NCBI GenBank assembly: GCA_014621425.1
Contig: JAANBB010000106.1
Coordinates: 1 to 64,000, forward strand
Direction of reading: 5' to 3'
DNA: 64,000 bases
Origin: Cylindrodendrum hubeiense
Taxonomy: Eukaryota; Ascomycota; Sordariomycetes; Hypocreales; Nectriaceae
Of this stretch, positions 49,501-59,964 are shown in pieces. Under the pieces are notes generated by a model. That model saw only the letters and a list, made by a program, of their open reading frames with translations, had not been told where the DNA came from and searched no databases. How positions within the stretch are numbered: the stretch's first letter is position 1; every line of letters begins with the position of its first letter. The translations under genes were made by a program, and so were the position numbers.

Positions 49501-49867
49501 TTCCATAGGCCTGGGGCATGCTGCGCCGGCGGTACAGCTCTGTCTGGTTACTTTGAATGATGTCGTCGAGGGAGTCGCCAGGAGGGAGGAGGGTAGGGTC
49601 GGAAACCATCTGTTGGGGTCCGCCGACATTCTGCTGTTGTGATTGCTGGGAGTATTGTTGGTGTTGTTGATGCTGCTGGAGTTGCTGTTGCTGTTGGAGT
49701 TGATGTTGCTGTTGGAGTTGATGTTGCTGCTGAAGTTGCTGTTGCTGCTGGTGTTGCTGTTGCTGCTGATGCTGCTGGTGCTGCTGGTGCTGCTGATGTT
49801 GCTGGTGTTGCTGGTGTTGCTGCTGCTGCTGCTGAGGCAGCTGGTTGGGGGGGTAGTAGCCATCCAT
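46553..49867 (-). CDS. wc-1: White collar-1 blue-light photoreceptor and GATA transcription factor
   Basis: Exons 49867-46952 and 46894-46553 are joined across a 57-nt intron (GTGAGT, CTAAC, GCAG) and give 1085 residues. The in-frame 57-nt intron has no stop, so the frame reads through it; splicing restores LRWAKQTGRVSP, the expected sequence. An N-terminal Gln/His tract is followed by a disordered region. The flavin-binding LOV domain has GQNCRFLQ with photoactive Cys451. Two further PAS domains follow, then a basic KKKRKRRK nuclear signal. A GATA zinc finger of CX2CX18CX2C type (first Cys about 940, TPEWRRGPSG) completes it. WC-1 pairs with WC-2 to activate light-responsive genes and drives circadian rhythm in Neurospora. 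The first in-frame ATG (49867, MDGYYPP) is taken as start. Confidence 0.95.
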   Translation of the reverse strand: MDGYYPPNQLPQQQQQQHQQHQQHQQHQQHQQHQQQQQHQQQQQLQQQHQLQQQHQLQQQQQLQQHQQHQQYSQQSQQQNVGGPQQMVSDPTLLPPGDSLDDIIQSNQTELYRRRSMPQAYGNPHGQPQVPRRMSTVGSADMMSFGVDNNDLGSYQFNQHMSAAFPNINTTMTLPEQMGGPYMVSNPADYSTMSPDMMGSMIPSTFANMSVGQVGSQMAGEAAAMDLFSQSANSMPPPYAPNQLNTGANDFTDLNPDDDPLSVTPKNAPTPTPAPTATAATPTGIDTVAEPDEELAASPSFNPEVPQAQVATNISLNTAAAPDFNPSMSPLSRHVSAQSGSVLSARPNSHAATLTQPSTTSLTTTPTLASAGTPRDSKEKTVYSKSGFDMLKALWLVATRKDPKINLGAVDMSCAFVVCDVTLNDCPIIYVSDNFQNLTGYSRHEIVGQNCRFLQAPDGIVEAGSKREFVDDGAVYTLKKMIHEGREVQQSLINYRKGGKPFLNLLTMIPIPWDTDDIRYFIGFQIDLVECPDAIAPTQGVPGVKVNYKHSDIGQYIWTPPTSSNWEPENGQTLGVDDVSTLLQQFNPKGLASDWHKQTWDKMLLENTDDVVHVLSLKGLFLYLSPACKRVLEYDAAELAGNSLSTVCHPSDIVPVTRELKDTTLGNPVNIVFRIRRKHSGYTWFESHGSLFVEQGKGRKCIILVGRKRPVFALSRRNLESNGGIGDSELWTKLSTAGLFLFVSSNIRSLLDLQPENLVGTSIQDLMRKESRPEFGRSIEKARRGKTVTCKHEVQNRRGQVLQAQTTLYPGDASEGQKPSFLLAQTKLLKASSRSIAPASAAGTAKSVSGTPRSDGGNQEVSKLSQQGGLSLALGTQDAALASDDNIFDELRTTKCSSWQFELRQMEKVNRILAEELGGLLSNKKKRKRRKGTGNTVRDCANCHTRNTPEWRRGPSGQRDLCNSCGLRWAKQVSCNLAFRLSFVQVLTTLQTGRVSPRNSSRGGNGNGDAQSKKSNSPSHSSPANKDATTETPKARTSDGEGAVNPAQLAKESNDGATAPSGAPSAAGVKPSTTAPPMSNSSMMGVGQSSGMTSIREERETSQP
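49630..49842 (-). repeat. CAG/CAA/CAT triplet tract encoding poly-Gln/His
   Basis: About 70 codons at the WC-1 N terminus are almost all Gln with interspersed His and Leu. It resembles the activation-type glutamine tract described for Neurospora WC-1 and is probably length-polymorphic. Confidence 0.9.
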
Positions 49868-52142
49868 GGCGACAGCATCTGGCAAGATGGCGTGGCCAGG
49901 TGCCTAAGAGAGCGAGAGTGTGTGCCGCTGGAGCAAGGCTACGGCGGGTCGGTCGGACTGAATGGGATGAGGAACTGCTGAGCTGGGGGAACAGTGCTTT
50001 TGTTTGCCAAGTGGATTGCTCAGTTTGTGTCGGGTGGTTCGAGCGACAGTTTCGTCGAGGTGGTGGGCGCAACGGAGGCTGGACAGTGACGAATTGTTTG
50101 AAAGAGAGGACGCAATCGAGGGGTAGCTTGGGTCGAAGTCGAGATGGGGTCGAGGATCGACGTTGGAGAATGGTAGTCGAAGTTGAAATTGAAGTGGGAG
50201 TGGGACCTAGCTGGAGCTTGGGGTGTGCCAGGGGATTGATTGCCAGGAGATGGTGGGAGCTGACGGGTGACCGAGGGATCGAGAGAGAAAATGCGGGCAC
50301 TGGCAGCCAAGCAAGCGAGGTGGGCGACAGGCGGGGAGGGGAGGGGGTTACACCAGGATGGGAGCTCTGGGCCCAGCTTCAGCCCTGGGGCTTCCGGCCT
50401 GCTGCGATGCGTCGCCGAGAGCTGCGGGATGGAGATCGGTCGGGTCGGGCTGTCGTGCGGGTTGCCGGTTGGGCGCGTTATCGATGACGTCCGTGAAGTT
50501 TGCGGGTCGTATTTGGAAGAAGAGAGGAGACGGGGGCAAGAGAGCTCGCGTGTGAGAAGATAAAATCATAGAACAGGTGGTGGTTACAAGTAGGAATGGC
50601 AGGGTGGAGAGAAATGTGAGAGAGATGGAAGCGGCAGAAAAATGATATCGAGTCTTATTCGTCCCTGCCCTTGGTGGATGGGTGGATGGGTGGTGTGCTA
50701 AGTTAACATGTACTTGACAGTGGTGTACCGGAGGCAAGTGCAATGCAGCCGGACGTGGTGCATGTGGGGGGGGAAGGGGAAGGAGGGGATGGGAAAATGG
50801 TGGAGGGCGATAGTGAAAGGTAATGGGCAATATTACGGAGCACTCGTAGTGAGTGGGTAGTGGTGACTGCAACTCTGCGACTCTGCGACTCTCTCTCCAA
50901 TGCAGGCCTGTATGCAAGTACCATTTGCATACAGGCCCCCGCTCCGAGGTACTTGAAAGCCGCCCGCCCCTTCCCTTCCCTTCAAGCCGCCCCCTCGAGC
51001 CGCCCCTTCGAGCCGCCACTTGGTCCTTGCGCTGGCTTCCCGTGTGGTGTGGGGCCGGGGAGACGGGATACACGGAGGAATGTTTGTACCCAAGGCAGGT
51101 ACCTATCTTACCAAGGTAAGTAGGCAGGTATGTACCTAGGCCCTTTTGTACCAGCACCGTGGGAACTGGCGGGATGCGTCACCCCCCGCCTCCAAGATCC
51201 ATCCATCCGTTGATAATTATTTCGACTTCGATTTGGCCATGATGATAAAGAACGCCCCACATAACCACTGGGTTTACTAATACGGCTTCTGAACCTGGAC
51301 CTGGACCTAGACAATCCCATCGTTCTTCGGGAAACCCGAGAACAAGGCCAGCCGAAATAGCGACAGAACAAGGCAAACGAGGGGTGAGGACAAAAGAAAC
51401 GAGCAAGGCCGCATATAATGAGAGGTCATAATTATCAACCACGGCCGCAATTACCACCATCAATGCCACCATCAATGCCACCAATAACGACGGCAGTGAC
51501 TGACATCGCAAGTCAAATCCAACATCAAACACAACACGTTCGGATACATCACCACGGCTCGTACAGGGGTGAACCTGGTATGCCTTCAACCCCAACCGAC
51601 CGAGTCCATCTCCATCCTTGCTCCGGAAATCAATCATCTCTCATAAATCCTCTTCACACGTCACCGTCAACAGCCCAACATGAGCAATTATCAAGTCATC
51701 ACTATGTTAGTCAATACATATGAACCCGGATTTTCTTCTACTTGACGCCACTTCCCTTCTCTATCTCCAAATGATTCACCGCCTCACGTCTCACGTCTTC
51801 TCATCTCTCTGGCTCTCTGTTCCCTTCAGGACAGTCCTCGAGCTCCCGAGTTCCTCTTCCGCCCTTTCAAGCAGCTCGGAAGCAAAACAAAATAAAATCC
51901 CCAAGCCCTCCGTCTGCCATGAAGGCTTCGTAGCTAAATCAAACTCTTGGCTTAGCTGGCAGCTCACGCCCTTCTTGGTATCATCTGGGATCTGAGGCGG
52001 CATGTTCCCAATAAATATCTGCATCATAATCATCCTCGTCCGACCATATCTCCCCTTGTGCTCCCAGCAGTAACGTCCAGGACGGGCTGGGCCCTTCTCA
52101 TATCCGGGCCCTTTTACATCGATCATTGACAGGTCCCCACAC
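49868..52142. other. 2.3-kb upstream region of wc-1
   Basis: This region lies between the wc-1 ATG and the 3' end of KAP121. No gene is supported. A 13-bp perfect inverted repeat occurs at 50905-50937, tandem GACTCTGC at about 50872-50895, and clustered GGTA/TACC motifs at about 51095-51140. Scattered GATC sequences (for example near 50155, 50277, 50433) could matter for light control but are not distinctive. Confidence 0.5.
50905..50937. repeat. 13-bp perfect inverted repeat upstream of wc-1
   Basis: GGCCTGTATGCAA (50905-50917) and TTGCATACAGGCC (50925-50937) are exact reverse complements around a 7-nt loop, about 1.04 kb upstream of the wc-1 ATG. Confidence 0.85.
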
Positions 52143-55100
52143 CTAAGAGAAGTATCCCATAATAGTTCGCTGAGACTCCGGTGAGAACTGCTGTAGCAGG
52201 GGCATGGGGTCCACGTTGGCGGTCGTCAACAGCGCCTTGGTCGCAAGCGCCACTCGGTTCGCCGTCTGGCCCTGAAGCGTCTCCGCCTCCAGAGCCTGGG
52301 CAATGAACACAAACACCTTGCCTGCCTGGTTGAGCACCACCGGGTGTTGCCTGAGAAGGAAAATCCCATGTTAGCCCGCCGTCCACATATATAATCACAA
52401 TCTTGGATTCTTTAACTTACTGGTCAATCAACTCAGCCAGGTATGCATACGCATATGGCGCCGCCTCCTCGTCGTTGGTGACCGGGAGCGTCTCTATCCA
52501 CTGGGTAGTCACGGTCTGCACATCCGCAACGGTGCTGGCGTTGTAGTGGAGGATTTTGGCAAGGGCAGCACATGCGTTCTCAGTCGCGTACACGTTGTCC
52601 TCGCTGCGAGCATCCGGCACCTGGGTAACCTGGAACAGGAACGGCACCGAGCCGCCCAGGAACTGCGCCCACGGGGCACCGCCACGGTGCGCAGCAACAC
52701 CGATGCCATAGGCTGCCGCCTGTCGGATCGCCGGCGAGGGGTCTCGGCAACCGTCGATGAGCGGCTGGGTAATGTAGTTGGCGTATCGGGTGCTCTCGGG
52801 GCCACAGTACTCCAGAACATCGTCCATAATGCACAGTCCCCACTGTCGCTGAGTCGCGTCGGACGAGGCAAGGAATCCCTCGTAGGTCGAGATCAACCGC
52901 TCCCATGAGGGGAGGAAGGCAGCTCCGTGGTTCTTGAAGATGGCGTGGAATGCCTTGTTCATGTCTGAAAGGAGCGTCTGGTCGTCCTCAATGGCAATCA
53001 GCGTCTCCTCAGCCTCGTCCTCGACGTCGTCGGCGGTCGCTCCCTCCTTATCCTCAGCACGCTGTGCAACGCGATCCTTGTAGTCCTCAATGGCAGAGTG
53101 GACCGAGTCGATGAAGCGGCTCAGGTGCTCGGTGGTGAGGCAAGCCTTACCCACCACTTCCACAGACTCGTAGAAGCACTGATACATCTCCGCCAGAGTA
53201 TCGATGGCAGGCTCGGCGGTGAGAACCTCCAGAAGCTTATCCACGGTAGCAGTCCAGAGACCTGCAAGCTCGTTGGACTGGGGGCCGTATGCCTTCTTGT
53301 ACGAACTGAGCAGCTGGGGAACCAGCTTTGCTGAGATGTAGCGGACTGGGTCGTGGAAGAAGAAAGCCAGACCAGGCAGGGCGATCTTCTCCATAATCTC
53401 GGCAACGTATGGCGCAAAGGAGGCCTCGAGGACCTGCGCATAGACGACCAGGAGCTCGATAGCCATGTGCTTGTCGTCCATGGTGCTCGTTCGGATACCA
53501 ATCATCTTGCCCTTGAGAGGGACCAACTCCCAACCTTCCTCGTTCTGCATCTGCTCGACCTGATCGTCATCGTCCAACAACTGGATATCGGCCTTAGCCA
53601 TAGCAAGCTCCAGCAGCGGCGGCATGACATTGTGGAGGAAGGGCAGGAAGTCCGAGCCAAGAACACGGCACATGCGGCCCCAGCAGTGCATGAGGTACTG
53701 CGCCTGAGGGTCGTCGGCGTCGGTGATGCCAGCCTGGATGTTGGCCAAGAGGTTAACTAGAGTCATGGCGTCCTGTCCAAGTCGCTCCTTGCCTACAGCC
53801 AGGGCGATCAGAGTGGCACACTCCATGGCCTTGGCTCGCAGGAGGCGGTACTCCTTCTCGCTCTGGTTCTGGAGCACGTTGACGAGGAGGGGCATAAGGG
53901 TATCGTAGTACTTAGAGAAGGCGGCTTCGGCAGCATCGGCGATGGTGGCAATGGTCGACAGGGCTTGCTCCTGAACATAACGTTTCTCGTTCTGGAGGAG
54001 CTGGAACAAGTGCGACAACAAATCATCGAGGTAGGGCTCTAGGGTGTTCTTCTCGGCCTCCTCGCAGAAGTTGACGAGGGCGGCGGCGGCGTGGGACTTG
54101 ACACGGCCTTCGGGCGAGTCGAGTACGGGGATGATGGCCTTGAGGACTCGGTCGTAGTAGTCGGTTTGCATCTTGGGAGCAAAATCGGTGCTCATCTGAC
54201 CCAAGGCGTTGCAACCGGCCCATCGTACACGGGGGTGGGGGTCGCGGAGCGCGGGAACGACGAGGTCCAGGACCTGGCTCAACTCGCCAACCATGAGCTC
54301 CCTGCAACCCTCGGAAATGGCCGAGATAGCCATCAGCGCTGCGTGCCTATCCCTCCAGGCCATTGAAGTCATCATGCGGGGCAGCCAGTTGAAGGTGGGG
54401 GCCAGGATGGTCTGGCCGCCAAGCTTGTTGGCAAGTCGATCCATAGTCTGCTCGCCGGCAACATGGTTCTGGTCGCTCTCATCTTGGTCAAGCTATAAAG
54501 CAGTGTCAGCGAGATGGGAAAGACTTTTTGCTAAGAAACTCACGTCATCTGAAGCCATCCATTCGGCTGCGTCGTCGTCATCCTCGCCGAGGTCGGTCAT
54601 CAGGCTAAGGCACTGGGTAATCATATCGTTGGTGTACGAGGGGTCCTTGCGGCAGAGGGAGGGAGCGTAATCGGCGAAGGTGGCCATGAGCTCCAGAGCA
54701 TTCTGGCGGCAAATGTTGTCCAGCTCCTTGTCCTGAACAACGGAAATGCTGAACTGAACGAGATTCTGGAAAAGAGGCTTAAACATCTTGGGAGCCGACT
54801 CGGCGAGGTCGATGAGGGCAACAAGAGCCTTGCTCAGGTCATCGGAGTCTTGCGAGTCCTTGATCGGGGGGAGAATGTTGAGGACATCAGGGATGAGGGC
54901 GAAGTACTTGGCCTGGCCCTTCTTGCTAATAGTCCTGAAGAAAGCGGCAAAAGCCTCCATGGCGGCAAGGCGTACCTGTTGTCGTAGTTAGTGGTAAGAT
55001 CGCGATGTTTTGAACTAGCGCAAGTGAGACCATACCATGACAGCGTCGTCCTTGAAGCCCTTCTGGAAGGCCTGCAGAACTGATTCCTCATGTTGCTTCT

Positions 55101-55806
55101 CAATAATGGCTGGAGTGGTAGCAAAGACTCGGAAGGCGTTTTCTCGCTTCTCGGCCTCGGGGGCCTGGCTGAGCTGGAAAAGAGCACCGAGCAGTTCGGG
55201 CCAGGGATCACCTGTGACGGGTGGGTTAGCACCAATGGTGGGGGACCCAGCGGGGAACAGCAACAGCGGCATGGGGCAGAGGGCATAATATTCGCGTGGG
55301 AGACGAACCGTTCTCGGTGTATTGGCGGGCGACTTCGGCGACGGCATCGCTGATCTTGTTGCGGATCATTCGCTCAGGCTCGGCGGCGAGGGTCTCGAGA
55401 AGTTTTTGGCGGATGGCGGCGGCCTGGTCCTTGGCGAGGGAGAAGAAGAGGTCGAGGTTCTCGCCAGACTCGATTTTCCTGGTCTTGGAAGCAATTCGGC
55501 GGAAGATAACGGAGGCAAAGGAGCGAGTCTGTAGAGGAGTCAAGGTCAGCTCAGTCGCGTCGCAAAGGTAGGCGGGTGGTGGGAGACAAAGACAAAGTCG
55601 AGATGAGGGGGAGGGGAACAAACCGCATTGTCGCCGGCGCCCTGAATCTGTTCAGCAAGGCCCATTAACAGGACCTCAGGACGGGAAGAGGTCCAGTTGT
55701 TCTGCAAGTGCTCTTCGGCCTGGGATCGAATGCTGTTGTCGGGCGACTGCAGGGCCTGCAGGAGCTGGTTCAGCTCTGCGTGAACGTCTGGCGGTAGTAT
55801 CGACAT
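52143..55806 (-). CDS. PSE1: Importin beta-3 family karyopherin (Kap121/Pse1)
   Basis: Six exons: 55806-55624, 55528-55309, 55211-55036, 54975-54544, 54492-52421 and 52350-52143, giving 1096 residues, matching yeast Kap121 (about 1090). It is built of HEAT repeats throughout, for example RDRHAALMAISAISEGC and HPRVRWAGCNALGQMSTDF. It has acidic loops (DLGEDDDDAAEW, LLDDDDQVEQMQ) typical of cargo and Ran-GTP binding. The start MSILPPDVHAELNQLL and the RSFASVIFRR motif in HEAT 2 agree with the family. It imports ribosomal proteins and transcription factors through the nuclear pore. Introns are 51-97 nt. Its promoter is shared with the divergent KGD2 gene. Confidence 0.94.
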
Positions 55807-57107
55807 GATTGTAACTGGTGCGGATGGTGCAGTCCACCAGCAGACGACGGGCGGGGGAGAGGGGGATCAGGTCAGGATCCGGAGAGGTCGAAGGGTAGGA
55901 GGAAGAGGAGAGGGAGTTTTCGGAGGCGTGAAGCTGAAGCAAGCAACGGCCTTGGGCTTCGTTTGGCGGACGAAGATTCCGAGATTCCAGTTAGTGGGAG
56001 TGAGAGGAGGGCGATGGATGGATGGAGGGAAAGGAGAGTGGGGGAGGGGAAGACAAGGTCAAGGTAGGGGTGAGGTCACTCTTAGTGGGAATTTAGCAGT
56101 GGAGGTACGCATATCGCAACAAACACGGCAGGAAAAAAAACAAGAGGAACGCGTTGGCAGCGCAGGGTGCACTTGGCTTGGGTCTTTTTTCTTTGTGCTA
56201 TACCTTTGTGGGCGAGCTGGAGGGATGGGTGGCAACGGGTCCAGAGTAAAAGACGAAGGGAGATTTTAGTTTCATTCAAAGCTGTGCGACAAGCCTATCT
56301 CGACGGCCGCGGCTGAATAAGGCGAAGTCTCGGATCCATCCACCAGGAGGCCATTCAAAGGGAGCTGAGGGCGGAATGTGTAAGTTAATATGCTCCCGCC
56401 AACACCACCATACAGCTGTGCGGCACGATGCGCGGGAGAGCACATGGAGGGGCAGCAGCAAATATACGTACTCGGCTCCGTCCAACTCTCTCCCAAGCCC
56501 GAAACCACAAAAAAAAAGTCGAGCCAGGATGATTCGTCTCTGATAGGCCAGGATGGAACAGCCTGTTGTGGCCGGGTTGGCAGGGGTTCACTACACAGAC
56601 CTGTGCCCGGTGACCTGACCTCGGTGGAGATGCAGCCGGACTTTTTTTTATCCTGCTCTCATTACGTAGTAGGCCTCCTCTGCTTGGACGCCGGACAACA
56701 AGGAGCGCCCAGAGAATGGTCAGCGCTTTTCTAGCGCGGGCCTACGGAAACGAGGTACCTCGCCGTGGCCTTCCGCCTATACCACAGCGTACCGGACCCT
56801 CGTGGTACCTACGCCGGACTTAGATCCCCGGTGCAAATGGTCCTGGTTCAACTGGCAGGTGCGACCTGGCATTTTTTTTCCGCCCGAAGCTTCCCGGCAA
56901 CACAAGTTCGTAGCCGTTCCTAGTAGCCGTCCCTGAGTTGACAACCGCATCACGAACCTGGGTCCTCCCTCTCTTTTGCCTCATCATTTTGCTTTTCCTT
57001 CTCCCCCAATTCTTCCACCCCCTTGACCTGCGACACGTCACGACTCTCCGCGACGCCTCTCTTCACCCCTCCACATCCCTTCAGTTCCCTCGAGTCCCTT
57101 CATCAAT
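55807..57107. promoter_or_regulatory. Divergent promoter region of KAP121 and KGD2
   Basis: In this 1301-nt spacer there is no gene. It contains a 12-bp perfect palindrome CGAGGTACCTCG at 56751-56762 and a pyrimidine-rich stretch (about 56960-57080) just before the KGD2 ATG, the usual form of a fungal core promoter and 5' UTR. Confidence 0.55.
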
Positions 57108-58560
57108 ATGCTGTCGCGAAGACTAGCTACCGCCGCCCGCATGGTGCCGGCGGCGCGCACCCTGCGTCCCCGAAACCACCCTCTCATCATGCTTCCCTCC
57201 ATGATGCAGACCGTCCGCACCTATGCCGATAGCATCGTCAAGGTGCCCCAGATGGCCGAGTCCATTTCCGAGGGTACCCTGAAGCAGTTCTCCAAGGCCG
57301 TTGGCGAGTACGTCGAGGCCGACGAGGAGATTGCCACTATTGAGACTGACAAGGTACACCGTCCCGTACAAGGCAACATATTCTGGTGACCCATTCTGAC
57401 TCCCATCTAGATCGATGTTGCCGTCAATGCCCCCGAGGCCGGCATCATCAAAGAGTTCCTCGTCGCTGAGGAGGACACTGTCGTCGTCGGTCAGGACCTC
57501 GTCCGCATCGAGCTCGGTGGTGCTCCCGCTGGCGACAAGAAGGAGGCCGCTGCTACTGAGGCCCCCAAGGACGAGCCCAAGACCGAGTCTACTCCCGAGC
57601 CCAAACAAGAATCGACTCCCGAGCCCAAGGAGGCAGCTGCTCCTGCGGCCAGCAAGCCCGAGCCCCCTCGTCAGGTTGAGAAGAAGAAGGAGACCACGTC
57701 TGCCCCGACTACTAGCGGCCCGTCTCTGGGTAACCGCGAGGAGCGCCGAGTACGTTCTTGTCCGATTATGTCTTGCCCGTCCATGTTACTAAACTCCAGT
57801 CTAGGTCAAGATGAACCGAATGCGCCTCCGAATTGCCGAGCGTCTCAAGCAGTCTCAGAACACCGCTGCTTCCCTCACCACCTTCAACGAGGTCGACATG
57901 TCCAACATTATGGAATTCCGCAAGCTTTACAAGGACGACATCCTCAAGAAGACCGGCGTCAAGCTAGGTTTCATGAGCGCCTTCTCCCGAGCCTGTGTCC
58001 TGGCCATGCGAGACCTGCCCGGAGTCAACGCCTCCATCGAGGGACCCAACGGCGGTGACACCATTGTCTACCGCGACTACGTCGATATCAGCGTCGCTGT
58101 CGCCACCGAGAAGGGCCTGGTCACTCCCGTTGTTCGCAACGTCGAGGGCTTGGACATGATTGCCATTGAGAAGTCCATTGCTGATATGGGCAAGAAGGTT
58201 TGTGCCCCCCTTTCCAAATCGCACTTTTGTGATAGGACCAGATGACTGACTTGACTCTCGCAGGCTCGTGACGGAAAGCTGACGATCGAGGATATGGCTG
58301 GTGGTACCTTCACCATCAGCAACGGCGGCGTTTTCGGCTCCCTCATGGGAACCCCCATCATCAACCTGCCCCAAAGCGCTGTGCTGGGTCTCCACGCCAT
58401 CAAGGAGCGCCCCGTGGCCATCAACGGCAAGATCGAGATCCGCCCGATGATGTACCTCGCCCTGACTTATGACCACCGTCTGCTGGATGGCAGGGAAGCT
58501 GTGCAATTCCTGGTGAAGGTGAAGGAGTACATTGAGGACCCCAGGCGCATGCTCTTGTAG
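57108..58560 (+). CDS. KGD2: Dihydrolipoamide succinyltransferase, E2 of 2-oxoglutarate dehydrogenase
   Basis: Four exons: 57108-57353, 57411-57749, 57805-58197 and 58264-58560, giving 424 residues. An Arg-rich amphipathic N terminus ([12 protein letters not shown]) is a mitochondrial targeting sequence. The lipoyl domain runs from about residue 42, with the lipoylated Lys in IETDK (K82) as the last codon of exon 1. A Pro/Glu/Lys/Ala linker follows with no separate E3-binding domain, as is usual for KGD2. The catalytic acyltransferase domain starts at [12 protein letters not shown] and ends with the active-site DHRLLDG. It transfers succinyl from E1-bound intermediate to CoA in the TCA cycle, in the matrix. 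No anomalies. Confidence 0.96.
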
Positions 58561-59964
58561 AGCAGTTTCCAACACTCTTATGTGGCTGGCCAAATAATAC
58601 CCGATAGGCTCCAAAGGAGGTGGACACCAGTCGTGTCTGCAAGCCTCCGATAGTCTAGTTGTATAATAGAGTTTTTTTTGGGACGAAGGGTTGATCGAAG
58701 AGACTGTTTCCAAACACCGGAGACTACTGTAGCGAGCGGCTTTGGCGAGCTATTCCCTAGTGAGGACTTTTGAATGCCTAGCTTCCGTCTTGCCGTCATG
58801 ATGGTGTTCTGGAAGGCTTACCGATGTTCCGATGCCAATGCTCCAGCCAACATGGCTGGATTTTGGCTTATGCCACCTGTAGGTCAGCCACGCTCCACTA
58901 AAAACCAGGGCTGTCCTTGTCCCCCGTGTCCCCCTGTGGGCTGGCCGGGCGCCAAGCGGGCCCGGACGGTGACGCTTTTCCAGCCCGAAGTGCCGAGCAG
59001 GGCGGTCAATAATGGGCACCAAAGCCTCTGGAACACGGCTGCCGCCGCCCACTAGATTAGAGGCTTGGAGCTTCAGAAGGTCCCATGGCATGTCTCTAGC
59101 GCCCGCCGCGGCCGCCGAGGCCGGTTCCGAAAGCTCCGCGCGCGATTCGCCTCAATCAATCGTCTCGAAATAGCAGTAAGACCGGTCAGAGACCGGTCAG
59201 AGACAGAAAGCAATGCACGTTGATCCGTTCCAGCCTCAATCCATGTGCTGCTGAACCATGGACGCCGATTGCAGCCGTGCTGCTGCTGTGGCACAGTGAC
59301 ATTCTTCAGCGCGATGCACTGAAAAAGAAAAACCACTCCATTCTTCCCCAATGCCCCCAATCGCGGGGTCACTCCACTAAAGCTAGGGCCCTTGGAGCCT
59401 GGAGGCTACCTGGAGCCAAGGGGTAGAAGTGCCGTGCAGCAGCGAGTGCAGCGGCGAGAGCTATGTCATCATCGCGCTCCTCCACTCACCACTCACCACC
59501 CGACCTCACGCATTACACCTCGTGCCCACGCCCCTCCTCCTCTCCATCGCCTGTTCAAGGCATTCCACTTCCCCAAACACAGCCATCTCTGTGTTGCTGC
59601 AACTGCTGCTCCTGCTGCTCCTCCTCCTCCACTGCACCCTGGTGATCTTCTGTCTGCTCCTTGGCGAATTGTCTTGTGACTTCTGACTCCTTCAATCTTC
59701 CGAACATCGCTCGACAAGACCCTTCCTTTTAGCCATCGTCTCTCTCTCCACCGCCACCGTTCCGCCCCATTCCATCTTCAACACTCCCACCCACAATCTG
59801 TCACCCACCCTTCACGCAAGCTTCTTCCCTCTCATTTTATCGTCGCATCCCCTCTGATTCCTCATCGGCTCTCCAACGACTCCCCGGCCAGTGACAATCA
59901 ATCTATCTCTCCGCATTGTACCGCGTATCGCCTATCGCGGGGTCGATACCGCTCACTGCCAGCC
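58561..59964. other. Intergenic between KGD2 and SDS23
   Basis: These 1404 nt are the 3' flank of KGD2 and the promoter/5' leader of SDS23. A direct repeat GACCGGTCAGA occurs twice in tandem at about 59179-59203, and a C/T-rich leader runs from about 59470 to 59960. No gene was seen. Confidence 0.5.

Noticed and set aside
49639..50487. 282-codon plus-strand frame rich in Val/Ala/Gly
   Set aside because: Its first half is the antisense of the WC-1 glutamine tract; the composition is an artefact of the triplet repeat.
50348..51157. 269-codon minus-strand frame in the wc-1 upstream region
   Set aside because: Low-complexity composition, no recognised motif and no supporting introns. Treated as non-coding.
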